The notes: generated by a model not told the origin, from the letters alone. A stretch of DNA of 8,028 nucleotides from an uncultured beta proteobacterium (GCA_903927495.1 CAIYNH010000734.1:1-8028); one strand, 5' to 3'. Positions 1 through 6,677 are shown, counted from the stretch's first letter. Program-made: numbers and translations.

Positions 1-825
1 ACGATTGATCCCGAGTCAACCCTTGATTTCAGTAGTTTTCCGCACTATGCGGCATTGCCAAATCTGGCTTATTTTTCCAACATTGGCTTCCCTTTTACCC
101 GACTGGCAGACCTTTCCGAAACAGCCGTGGTGTTGCCAGATCGTCCCAACGGATTTGAACTAGGTGTTTACCTGACACTCATGGGACGTATGGGTGAGGC
201 CACCGGCTACCCGGTTTTGCGCCACACCACCATGACGGCGGCCGAGGTTGAAAAAGCGGCCGATCTGGATCTCATCGTGATTGGCTCTTCCAACACCCAA
301 AGCCTGATGAGCAAGTGGGCGGACCGACTTCCGCTCGTGCAAATCAATGGCGAACGTCGGGTGCGTGAACCCGATGCCACATGGATGCCAACCTACCGAT
401 GGGAAGAAAAAGATGTGCAAACAGCATTTCAACCCAAAGGTGACCTGAATTTGGCCGGCAGCGGAGAACTGACAAGCATCATGGCATTTGAATCGCCTAT
501 GAAAGCCAGCCGAAGCGTGGTGATGATCCATGCCGACAAATCAGCCGACTTACAAAAAGTATCCGATGTCTTGACTGATGCCGAACGTATCAATCAGGTC
601 AAGGGTGACTTGGTCGTGGTTGACGACAAAGCCGTCAACCACACCAAAGTAAGCCCGACCTATTACATTGGCACTTTGTCAGTGATGTCGCGGGTGCAAT
701 GGATTTTCGAGGATCATCCGCTCTGGGTCGGGTTGATTGTGGTGTTGATTTGCCTTTTTGCAGCTGTAGCGGCTTACCGGCCGATGCGGCTGATCCTTGC
801 CAAATTCACAAAATCCAGGTCATGA
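1..825 (+). CDS. bcsB: Cellulose synthase regulatory subunit BcsB, C-terminal part (5' end outside window)
   Basis: The reading frame is open from the first base, so this is the last 274 codons of a protein that is normally about 700-800 residues long. BcsB is the periplasmic, membrane-anchored partner of the inner-membrane glucan synthase BcsA; it guides the nascent glucan through the periplasm and its C-terminal helix packs against BcsA. The fragment carries the family's strongly conserved block LPNLAYFSN..GFPFTRLADLSETAVVLPD (fragment residues 19 to about 48), then a carbohydrate-binding/flavodoxin-like region containing GRMGEATGYP. It ends with one hydrophobic helix (about residues 240-262, VGLIVVLICLFAAVAAY) and a short basic tail, as expected for the BcsB anchor. 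It starts a same-strand cluster with a BcsQ-like ATPase, a GH18-like protein and two acetylation proteins; bcsA would be expected just upstream. The family call is firm. Whether the partner synthase makes plain cellulose cannot be seen here. Confidence 0.92.
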   Translation, partial: TIDPESTLDFSSFPHYAALPNLAYFSNIGFPFTRLADLSETAVVLPDRPNGFELGVYLTLMGRMGEATGYPVLRHTTMTAAEVEKAADLDLIVIGSSNTQSLMSKWADRLPLVQINGERRVREPDATWMPTYRWEEKDVQTAFQPKGDLNLAGSGELTSIMAFESPMKASRSVVMIHADKSADLQKVSDVLTDAERINQVKGDLVVVDDKAVNHTKVSPTYYIGTLSVMSRVQWIFEDHPLWVGLIVVLICLFAAVAAYRPMRLILAKFTKSRS

Positions 826-858
826 CAGCCAGCCCTTCTGAAGCATAAAAATACCCGT

Positions 859-1608
859 ATGCAAATCATCGCATTTATTTCAGGCAAAGGTGGCGTTGGA
901 AAAACCACCTTGGCCGCCAACATTGCCGTGGCATTGGCGCAGCGCCGGAAAAAAGTCCTACTGATTGATCTTGACCCCCAAAACGCCCAGCGCTTCCACT
1001 TGAGCATGGATCCAGATGAAATTGCTGGGTTGGTGCGAGAAGGGATAGCATCCACTTCTGTTTTTGACAGTCCGTTTAACGTCAGTTTTATCCCCTTTGG
1101 CCGGGTCACTGAAGCCGAACTGGAAGATTTTGAAGCCCAGCTCAAGCTCAACCCCCAGTGGGTAGCTGACGGCGTACGTTCACTGGGCCAATATGTGTAC
1201 GATTTCGTGGTGCTTGATACCCCACCCGGCCCCTCGGTTTACCTGCAACAGGCCTTGACCGCAGCTCATCGGGCTCTGGTCGTGTTGCTGGCTGACGCAG
1301 CTTCGTTTGCCACCATTGAGAAAATTTCATCGCTGGTGGAGGAACACACTGCCGGCCGTGATGATTTCCAGGGCATGCACTTTCTCATCAATCAAATGCC
1401 AATCAATAGCAAGCTGGGCCATCAGGTTCGCTCGGCCCTGTACGCCAACTACGCCAGCCAGCTGGTTCCAGCCTCCATACACCGGGATTCCCGGGTGTCG
1501 CAAGCGCTGGCCTTTGAGCGACCCGTTCTCCAATACGAGCCCGGTTGCAAGGCGAGTCTGGATATTCAGTACGTCGCCGACTGGATCATCAACAGCACAG
1601 AGCAATGA
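859..1608 (+). CDS. bcsQ: BcsQ-like MinD/ParA-family ATPase of the cellulose locus
   Basis: A 249-residue P-loop ATPase, close to the roughly 250 residues of BcsQ (YhjQ). It has a deviant Walker A motif GKGGVGKTT at residues 9-17 (signature Lys10, catalytic-loop Lys15), the ParA/MinD A' motif LLIDLDPQ at 34-41, and Walker B FVVLDTPPGP at 116-125. In the family, BcsQ is a cytoplasmic ATPase needed for cellulose production and, in enterobacteria, linked to polar placement of the machinery. The start is fixed because the P-loop begins nine residues in, although no good Shine-Dalgarno is visible. It lies 33 bp after bcsB and its stop overlaps the next start (ATGA), so cotranscription and translational coupling are likely. 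Its place after bcsB differs from the usual one at the front of the operon, and recalls WssJ, the second MinD-like protein at the end of the Pseudomonas wss operon. A generic MinD/ParA protein is the alternative; context favours BcsQ. Confidence 0.82.
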   Translation: MQIIAFISGKGGVGKTTLAANIAVALAQRRKKVLLIDLDPQNAQRFHLSMDPDEIAGLVREGIASTSVFDSPFNVSFIPFGRVTEAELEDFEAQLKLNPQWVADGVRSLGQYVYDFVVLDTPPGPSVYLQQALTAAHRALVVLLADAASFATIEKISSLVEEHTAGRDDFQGMHFLINQMPINSKLGHQVRSALYANYASQLVPASIHRDSRVSQALAFERPVLQYEPGCKASLDIQYVADWIINSTEQ

Positions 1609-2753
1609 GTTCTCGCTGTCGGCGGGCCACACTTGCATTGTGCTTGGCTGTTTGCCAATCGCTGGCAGCAGCTCAGCCACTCAAGGCTCTGGGCTACCTT
1701 GCTTGGTGGCTGCCCGACGGCTGGCGCAACATTGCCTTGAGTGAATTGGATCGACTACTCTTCTTTGAGCTCAAGGTAGACGCTTCCGGGGCCGTCGTTG
1801 ATCGTCATGGCTGGCCAGAACAATGGCAGGATTTACAAACCGAAGCCGAGCGCCAGCAAGTGCCAATTGATTTAACTTTGACCCTGTTTGATCCCGCCAC
1901 TTTTAATGCACTATTCACATCACCACCAGCTATGCAGCGCTTATTGAAAGAGTCGCTTGAGTTGGTTGACTCAAAGAATGTAGCGGGGATTCAGCTTGAT
2001 TTTGAAATCTACGAAAGTGCAAGCGCGGTTGCCATTGATCGTTATCGCGGATTCGTGAAAGAATTGTCGCAGCGACTACACCAAAGTTCCCCCACAAAGA
2101 GCTTGTCAATTTTTTTCCCGGCGGGTGGTCAATCCCCTCTTTATGACGCTGGCACGCTTGACAGCCTCGACTTGGTGATGATGCAAAGTTACGACAGCCA
2201 CTACCGCAGTAGCAAAAATGCCGGTCCAGTCGCACCCCTCTTTGGCGCGGATGTATTGACTTGGCAAAGCGCAGCTGCTGCTGGGGTTTTGCTTGATGTC
2301 CCCCGGGACCGCCTAATCTTTACTTTCCCCCTGTATGGCTACGAATGGACCGTCAAAAACAGCCAGGTCCGTAGCCCGGCAATAGGTCAGGGCGTGGTCA
2401 CAACCTTTGCTCCGATCTCGGCCCAACTGCTGCCGTCCATTCAAACCAGTATCTCCCAGCGCGTTCAGCAATACGGTGCCTTTCATGACCCGGTCAGTGG
2501 TTCGTCTTATTACAAATTTAAAAATGCTAAAGGCCAGTGGTATGAAGGCTGGTTTGAAGACTGGTGGTCACTGGGGCGGAAGTTTGATTTTTTATCGCAG
2601 GAGCGGTTTGGCGGCATGGCCTTTTTCTTGCTGGGCTACGATCAAGGGCAGCTGGTTCACTACTATCTGCAACGAAGAGGGCCGAAAAATATCGATGCGC
2701 TGATTCAGCTCATCCAGCCCAAACTGTCATCCGGCTCAGAGATCGTTCAATAA
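1605..2753 (+). CDS. Secreted glycoside hydrolase family 18-like protein of the exopolysaccharide locus
   Basis: A 382-residue protein. The N-terminus is a Sec-type signal peptide: basic SRCRR, hydrophobic ATLALCLAVCQSLA, cleavage probably after AAA near residue 23, so it should be periplasmic or exported. Several GH18 marks appear in order: the beta-4 active-site strand AGIQLDFE (127-134) with Asp132 and the expected acid Glu134; MMQSYDSHY (192-200), matching the conserved M-x-Y-D strand; PLYGYEW (242-248), matching the P-x-YG-x-W strand; and GGMAFFLLGYD (336-346), matching the last barrel strand. The classic DxxDxDxE motif is degenerate, with Ala127 and Gln130 replacing its first two Asp residues. 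GH18 members cleave beta-1,4-linked GlcNAc polymers or act as inactive binders; the substrate here is unknown. I chose the ATG overlapping the bcsQ stop because the signal peptide follows it directly; an in-frame start 20 codons upstream would put charged residues ahead of it. It lies where a GH8 BcsZ is usual. Confidence 0.8.
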   Translation: MSSRCRRATLALCLAVCQSLAAAQPLKALGYLAWWLPDGWRNIALSELDRLLFFELKVDASGAVVDRHGWPEQWQDLQTEAERQQVPIDLTLTLFDPATFNALFTSPPAMQRLLKESLELVDSKNVAGIQLDFEIYESASAVAIDRYRGFVKELSQRLHQSSPTKSLSIFFPAGGQSPLYDAGTLDSLDLVMMQSYDSHYRSSKNAGPVAPLFGADVLTWQSAAAAGVLLDVPRDRLIFTFPLYGYEWTVKNSQVRSPAIGQGVVTTFAPISAQLLPSIQTSISQRVQQYGAFHDPVSGSSYYKFKNAKGQWYEGWFEDWWSLGRKFDFLSQERFGGMAFFLLGYDQGQLVHYYLQRRGPKNIDALIQLIQPKLSSGSEIVQ

Positions 2754-2857
2754 CAACTCCACCTTATTTGCTAACCAGCCATTACCCTGCGAGCGTATGA
2801 CAGCAGTGCAACTTCCAGTGATCGACAAACCCATGTTTTCGCAGCCAAGGAATTCAG
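2754..2857 (+). other. 104-bp intergenic gap inside the exopolysaccharide cluster
   Basis: This is the only sizeable gap between the synthesis genes (bcsB, bcsQ, GH18) and the acetylation genes. I see no convincing terminator hairpin. A TTGCTA (2768-2773) and a TATGAC (2796-2801) are present, but their 22-bp spacing is too long for a good sigma-70 promoter. The end of the gap carries the ribosome binding site of the MBOAT gene: AAGGAA at 2847-2852, five bases before the ATG. Read-through transcription is the simplest reading. Confidence 0.5.
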
Positions 2858-4243
2858 ATGGTATTTAGTTCTAATATTTTCCTTTTCGCTTTTTTGCCGA
2901 TGTTTCTGATTTTTTATTACTTGACACCCTGGCGTGGCAAGTCGCTACTGATCCTGCTCTTCAGTTACTTCTTTTATGCCTGGTGGCGGCCGGATTTCCT
3001 GGGTCTGCTGGTCGGTGTCACGCTGGTGAGTTACGGCTTTGCGCTGGCCATTGGCGCCTCCAGCGATGAAACCAGACGACTGCGCCTGCTGACCATCGGT
3101 GTCACCTTGAACCTGATGGCGCTGGCATATTTCAAATATGCAAATTTTGGCATCGAGAGCTTGAATGCCGCGTTAAGGGCGATCGGAATTGGTGAAGTCG
3201 CATTTGCCCATGTGCTGCTCCCTATAGGTTTATCGTTTTATATTTTTCATGCCATCAGTTATCTGGTGGATATCTATCGACGCGAAGCTCCTCCAGCCCG
3301 CAATCTGATCGATTTTGCGGCCTTCATTGCACTTTTTCCGCATCTGGTCGCGGGACCTGTTTTGCGCTACCACTTGCTGGCAGAGCAATTCAGAGAGCGA
3401 GTCCACTCAGTGGATCGATTTTCCCGTGGTTGCCTGATTTTCATGGTCGGGTTTTGTAAGAAAGTACTGATCGCAGACACCGTGGCTCCTTTGGCCGACG
3501 CTGCTTTTTCAAGCTCGATGCCCAGCTTTGCCGATGCCTGGCTGGGGGCAATCGCCTACACCATTCAACTTTTCTTCGACTTCAGTGGCTACACCGACAT
3601 GGCTATCGGTCTGGCGCTGATGATTGGTTTTGTTTTTCCGGAAAATTTTAACGACCCCTACACCTCAAAGTCGATCACCGAGTTCTGGAAACGCTGGCAC
3701 ATGTCGCTCTCCAACTGGCTCCGTGAATACCTCTACATCTCGCTCGGCGGCAATCGCAAAGGTGTTGTTCGCACCTACGTCAATTTATTTTTGACCATGC
3801 TCCTGGGTGGCCTCTGGCATGGTGCGAACTGGACATTTATTGCGTGGGGTGCCTGGCATGGCGCGATTCTGGCGTTGGAGCGGTATTGGGAAGAGCGTTT
3901 TGGCAAATCAAGTTGGCCTGACTGGCTCCGGGTTATTCGAACCCTGTTGTTGGTGATGATGGGCTGGGTGGTGTTCAGGGCCGCCGACATGCCCGGTGCC
4001 GCACGCATGTTTGCCGGCATGCTAGGCTTGAATGGGTTAGCTCTGAGCCCGCCGGTGCAATGGCAGATCACGCCCGATCGCCTGATTGTGGTGCTGATCG
4101 GCATCGCCTTGGTCTACACCATGCCTTGGCTTCGACGCCAGGCCGGAGGGCCGCTACGCTACCTGATACTGCCGCTGTTTTTATGGGCGGTGGCAACCCT
4201 CTCGTCGCAGTCGTTTACGCCTTTTCTTTATTTCCAATTTTGA
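2858..4243 (+). CDS. MBOAT-family polysaccharide O-acyltransferase (AlgI/WssH type)
   Basis: A 461-residue polytopic inner-membrane protein of typical AlgI length. Hydrophobic segments run through the chain, including residues 5-22, 29-42, 47-66, 78-93, 116-139, 150-168, 226-240, 305-335, 360-376, 408-424 and 433-450. The N-terminus (MVFSSNIFLFAFLP) is characteristic of the AlgI family. Active-site motifs are clear: FWKRWHMSLSNWLREYLYI from residue 277, and GGLWHGANW around the invariant His321, with a second WHG at 333-335. The family moves acetyl groups from a cytoplasmic donor across the membrane to a periplasmic partner that acetylates the polymer; known substrates include alginate (AlgI) and cellulose in Pseudomonas fluorescens (WssH). 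The start has a ribosome binding site, AAGGAA, five bases upstream. The SGNH-type partner follows after 7 bp and bcsB/bcsQ precede it, so the exported glucan is the inferred acceptor. PatA- or DltB-type roles are less likely given these neighbours. Confidence 0.92.
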   Translation: MVFSSNIFLFAFLPMFLIFYYLTPWRGKSLLILLFSYFFYAWWRPDFLGLLVGVTLVSYGFALAIGASSDETRRLRLLTIGVTLNLMALAYFKYANFGIESLNAALRAIGIGEVAFAHVLLPIGLSFYIFHAISYLVDIYRREAPPARNLIDFAAFIALFPHLVAGPVLRYHLLAEQFRERVHSVDRFSRGCLIFMVGFCKKVLIADTVAPLADAAFSSSMPSFADAWLGAIAYTIQLFFDFSGYTDMAIGLALMIGFVFPENFNDPYTSKSITEFWKRWHMSLSNWLREYLYISLGGNRKGVVRTYVNLFLTMLLGGLWHGANWTFIAWGAWHGAILALERYWEERFGKSSWPDWLRVIRTLLLVMMGWVVFRAADMPGAARMFAGMLGLNGLALSPPVQWQITPDRLIVVLIGIALVYTMPWLRRQAGGPLRYLILPLFLWAVATLSSQSFTPFLYFQF

Positions 4244-4250
4244 GAATGTT

Positions 4251-5387
4251 ATGGACAAGCACCTTTTCAAAACAGATGCATTGACAAGCTCCAGATTACC
4301 ACTGTGGGCTGCCATGATCTTCATGGTTGTCATGCTGGCCGGACTATGGCAGATGGCATCCGCGCTGCGGCATGCTGATCAACTCGAGTTCCCGAGCGCG
4401 TGGCTGGACTTCAAGGAGGGCCGCATGACGACGGGATTGGAAAAACAATTGGATCAACATTTGCCAGCCCGGCAAGACTTGATTGCAATTGCCAACACTT
4501 TGCGCTACCTCCTTATCGGCGCGGGCGGCGAGCAGGTGCGAGTAGGCAGTGACGGATGGTTGTTTTTGACAGAGGAACTACGCTTTGATTCAGCCGCAGA
4601 CACCAATCTGACCTCGCGCATGTCTTTGCTGGGCAACGCTTCGCGCAACTTGGCGCAGATGGGGGTGAAACTGGTCATTGCATTGGTGCCAGACAAAGCC
4701 CGGGTGTACGCACAGCATTTACCCACTGGTGTTTATCCTGACTATAACCAAGCGCGCTATCAAAACGCACTGCTCGGTCTGAAACGTGAGGGTGTCACCG
4801 TGTCCGACATACTTACCGCAATGAAACCGTCTGCATTAAATACCGAGGTTTACTATCGCAGCGACACACACTGGAATCAAAGGGGAGCCAAGTGTGCTGC
4901 CCAAGCTATTGCCGAAACTCTTGGACAACTGCAATTGACGCTGGAAGAAACCCGGTTTTCCAGTTCCGACAATGGTGCCATGGTTGAGCGATCTGGCGAT
5001 TTGCTCCGTTTGATGGGGCTCGAGCACGTGCCCAATCTGTTGCGTCCGCACCCAGATACGGAAATCCCAGTGCTCACCCAACAAACCAGCGCCGACGCAG
5101 TCGCGGGCTTGTTTGGCGATGCCAGCGTGCCCGTTGTATTAACTGGAACTTCTTACTCACTGCGCGGAAACTTTCACGGTTTTCTGCAACAGGCGCTGTC
5201 AGCAAAAGTTCTTAATGCTGCAAAAGATGGTGGCGGCTTTTTGCAATCGACCACAAATTATCTAACCGACCAGTCGTTCAAGACTGCGCCACCCAAAGTT
5301 ATCGTCTGGGAACTTCCTGAGCGCTTTCTGACCCTGCCAATGACAACCGAAGGTCTGTGGTTGAAAGCCTCTGGGTTGGCACACTGA
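4251..5387 (+). CDS. AlgJ/AlgX-type SGNH-hydrolase-like polysaccharide O-acetylation protein (WssI-like)
   Basis: A 378-residue protein with a short basic cytoplasmic N-terminus and one membrane segment (about residues 18-36, WAAMIFMVVMLAGLW), placing the rest in the periplasm. Motifs of the AlgX/AlgJ SGNH-like domain occur in order: the VGSDGWLFL block at 98-106, LVPDKARVY at 145-153, the Asp-x-His pair in YYRSDTHWNQRGA (Asp205, His207), and the probable nucleophile Ser301 in LTGTSYS. WELPERFL at 353-360 is also typical of the family's C-terminal end. Family members take acetyl groups delivered by the MBOAT protein and place them on the polymer in the periplasm. The start lies 7 bp after the MBOAT stop and a GAGA next to that stop can serve as Shine-Dalgarno, so the pair is probably translated together. 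All three catalytic residues are present, suggesting an active transferase. AlgJ, AlgX and WssI cannot be told apart from this sequence alone. Confidence 0.85.
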   Translation: MDKHLFKTDALTSSRLPLWAAMIFMVVMLAGLWQMASALRHADQLEFPSAWLDFKEGRMTTGLEKQLDQHLPARQDLIAIANTLRYLLIGAGGEQVRVGSDGWLFLTEELRFDSAADTNLTSRMSLLGNASRNLAQMGVKLVIALVPDKARVYAQHLPTGVYPDYNQARYQNALLGLKREGVTVSDILTAMKPSALNTEVYYRSDTHWNQRGAKCAAQAIAETLGQLQLTLEETRFSSSDNGAMVERSGDLLRLMGLEHVPNLLRPHPDTEIPVLTQQTSADAVAGLFGDASVPVVLTGTSYSLRGNFHGFLQQALSAKVLNAAKDGGGFLQSTTNYLTDQSFKTAPPKVIVWELPERFLTLPMTTEGLWLKASGLAH

Positions 5388-5400
5388 GCGTACTTGGATT

Positions 5401-5422
5401 GGCACCTTGGAGGCGCGTTTTC
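5401..5422 (+). terminator. Weak candidate terminator at the end of the exopolysaccharide cluster
   Basis: A small hairpin can form between GCACCT (5402-5407) and AGGCGC (5411-5416), with loop TGG and one A-C mismatch, followed by GTTTTCT. It lies 14 bases past the stop of the SGNH gene, where a terminator would be expected. The stem is short and the T-run brief, so this is only a candidate. Confidence 0.3.
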
Positions 5423-5436
5423 TAACCCTTCTGTTC

Positions 5437-5463
5437 TTGCGTCATCCATTCGCAACCTACAAT
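5437..5463 (+). promoter_or_regulatory. Candidate sigma-70 promoter of rlmI giving a leaderless mRNA
   Basis: TACAAT at 5458-5463 is a good -10 hexamer and ends only seven bases before the rlmI ATG at 5471. A start site six to eight bases after the hexamer would fall on or beside the ATG, giving a leaderless or nearly leaderless message. There is no purine-rich Shine-Dalgarno in this stretch, in agreement. The -35 is weaker: TTGCGT at 5437-5442, 15 bp from the -10. The geometry is seen directly; function is inferred. Confidence 0.5.
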
Positions 5464-5470
5464 TTCAACC

Positions 5471-6652
5471 ATGAAAACCATTCGTTTACGCGCTGGCAAA
5501 GAACGTTCGCTGTTACGTCGGCACCCCTGGATATTTGAGTCAGCCATTGCCCGTGGAGGCGCTGACGCTGGTGAGACCGTGCGAGTGGAGTCGGAGCAGG
5601 GCCAATTTTTGGCTTGGGCAGCCTTCAGTCCAAGCTCAAAAATCCGTGCACGCGTTTGGAGTTTTACCGAAACGCAACGCATTGACGCTTCTTTTTTTAT
5701 AGCTGTATGCACAATATCAGTATGCGCTAGAGCTCGATTTGATATCAATAGCGATAGCTTTCGCCTAGTTCATGGCGAGTCTGATGGACTACCAGGTTTA
5801 ATCGTGGATCGCTATGGCGACACACTGGTAGCGCAATTCACTTCCGCCGGTGTGGAGCACTGGAAAGACGTGATTGCCGATGCGCTGTTAGCCGCAACAG
5901 GTCTGACCAAGTTATACGAGCGCAGCGATGCCAGTAGCCGTGCTCTGGAGGGTTTGCCCGAGTCAACCGGCTGGCTGCGTGGTCAGGGTGAGAACGAACT
6001 GATACTGCGTGAGCACGAATGGCATCTCGGGCTGAACATTGCCACTGGCCACAAAACCGGCTTTTATCTGGATCAGCGTGACAGTCGCAAAACATTTGCC
6101 GATTACGCCCGACGCCTGAACTTCGAGCGGGTGCTGAACTGCTATTGCTATACCGGCGGTTTCACCGTGGCCGCACTCACAGGTGGTGCGGCGCACGTCA
6201 CCTCGATTGATTCATCGGGCCCGGCCCTGGAGCAAGCTGCCAGCAACGTGGCACTCAATGGTTTTGCAGCCAATCGTGCAAGCTTCATGGACGCGGATGT
6301 GAACGCCTCGCTGCGACAATTTGGCGCAGCAGGTCAAACGTTTGATGCCATCGTGCTTGATCCACCCAAATTTGCACCTACAGTGGCGCACGCCGAGCGT
6401 GCCGCGCGGGCTTACAAAGACATTAATCGCCTGGCGTTGAAGGTTCTAGCCCCCGGCGGGGTGCTGTTCACCTACAGTTGCTCGGGTGGCATCTCCGCTG
6501 ATTTGTTTCACAAAATTGTGGCCTCCGCTGGTTGCGATGCCGGTGTCGACGGATTTATCCATGAACGTATGGGCGGTGCGCCCGATCATCCAATGACCAT
6601 TCACTTTCCCGAAGGCGAGTACCTTAAGGGTTTGGTGGTGATGCGTAAGTAG
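5471..6652 (+). CDS. rlmI: 23S rRNA (cytosine-C5)-methyltransferase RlmI
   Basis: A 393-residue protein, close to the 396 of E. coli RlmI, which methylates C1962 of 23S rRNA using S-adenosylmethionine. The N-terminal PUA-type RNA-binding part (about 1-75) has the family opening RAGKERSLLRRHPWIFESAI. A middle region with VHGESDGLPGLIVDRYG (100-116) follows. The Rossmann methyltransferase domain carries HKTGFYLDQRDSR (194-206), motif I LNCYCYTGGF (222-231), motif IV DPPKF (297-301), YKDINRLA (315-322) and the catalytic-cysteine motif SCSG (336-339, Cys337). DHPM near 372 and EGEYLKG near 381 close the protein. The start is supported by alignment with the family N-terminus and by the -10 just upstream. 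Residues 74-92 are encoded by an AT-rich palindrome-like segment (listed separately) and have unusual Cys, Ile, Thr and Val content compared with the Arg/Ala-rich helix expected there. The frame is intact and all catalytic motifs are kept, so the gene is probably functional. Confidence 0.93.
   Translation: MKTIRLRAGKERSLLRRHPWIFESAIARGGADAGETVRVESEQGQFLAWAAFSPSSKIRARVWSFTETQRIDASFFIAVCTISVCARARFDINSDSFRLVHGESDGLPGLIVDRYGDTLVAQFTSAGVEHWKDVIADALLAATGLTKLYERSDASSRALEGLPESTGWLRGQGENELILREHEWHLGLNIATGHKTGFYLDQRDSRKTFADYARRLNFERVLNCYCYTGGFTVAALTGGAAHVTSIDSSGPALEQAASNVALNGFAANRASFMDADVNASLRQFGAAGQTFDAIVLDPPKFAPTVAHAERAARAYKDINRLALKVLAPGGVLFTYSCSGGISADLFHKIVASAGCDAGVDGFIHERMGGAPDHPMTIHFPEGEYLKGLVVMRK
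5692..5746 (+). repeat. Candidate short palindromic repeat lying in frame inside rlmI
   Basis: This stretch is visibly more AT-rich than the surrounding gene. It begins with seven T's, then ATAGCTGTATGCAC, a centre AATATCA, then GTATGCGCTAGAGCTC and ATTTGATAT. The arms AGCTGTATGC (5702-5711 region) and GCGCTAGAGCT (5724-5734) are imperfect reverse complements, pairing as AGCT-x-TA-GC-CA. The pattern ATAGCTG ... GCGCTAGAGC ... ATTTGAT resembles, from memory, a dispersed intergenic repeat common in Comamonadaceae genomes; I could not search for other copies and there is only one in this window. It encodes RlmI residues 74-92 without a stop or net frame change. The rlmI codons on both sides encode well-conserved residues. 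Confidence 0.5.
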
Positions 6653-6663
6653 TCCTTAATCCC

Positions 6664-6677
6664 AGTGTCGTTACACT
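6664..6677 (+). promoter_or_regulatory. Small inverted repeat and -10-like hexamer upstream of the COG0523 GTPase gene
   Basis: AGTGT and ACACT form perfect 5-bp inverted arms around CGTT in the 49-bp gap between rlmI and the GTPase gene. The right arm overlaps TACACT (6672-6677), a plausible -10 hexamer 24 bases before the ATG. No good -35 is visible at 16-18 bp. The motif does not match the usual proteobacterial Zur box. An operator or a plain promoter are both possible; evidence is limited. Confidence 0.3.

Noticed and set aside
774..1151. Minus-strand ORFs such as 774-1151, 160-531, 1327-1680, 1930-2235 and 3775-4104
   Set aside because: They lie antisense to well-supported genes and their products show no recognisable family features.
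1545..1604. In-frame 20-codon extension of the GH18-like gene
   Set aside because: It would lie wholly inside bcsQ and put charged residues before a clear signal peptide. The ATG at 1605 overlapping the bcsQ stop is the better start.
1605..1673. Possible lipobox (LAVC) in the GH18-like signal peptide
   Set aside because: The residue before Cys is Val, not Gly, Ala or Ser, and a conventional A-x-A site follows a few residues later, so signal peptidase I cleavage is more likely.
1307..1744. Plus-strand ORFs in alternate frames (1307-1744, 2407-2703, 4060-4284)
   Set aside because: They are shadows of bcsQ, the GH18-like gene and the MBOAT gene, with Pro/Arg/Ser-rich products typical of out-of-frame reading.
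1605..2753. Annotation of the third gene as endoglucanase BcsZ (GH8)
   Set aside because: Position suggests it, but the LDFE, MMQSYD and PLYGYEW motifs are of GH18 type and no GH8 motif was recognised.
5680..5760. A pair of compensating frameshifts in rlmI to explain the unusual residues 74-92
   Set aside because: The frame aligns with the family on both sides, no homopolymer pair bounds the region with a better alternative frame, and the nucleotide pattern is better explained by a palindromic repeat.
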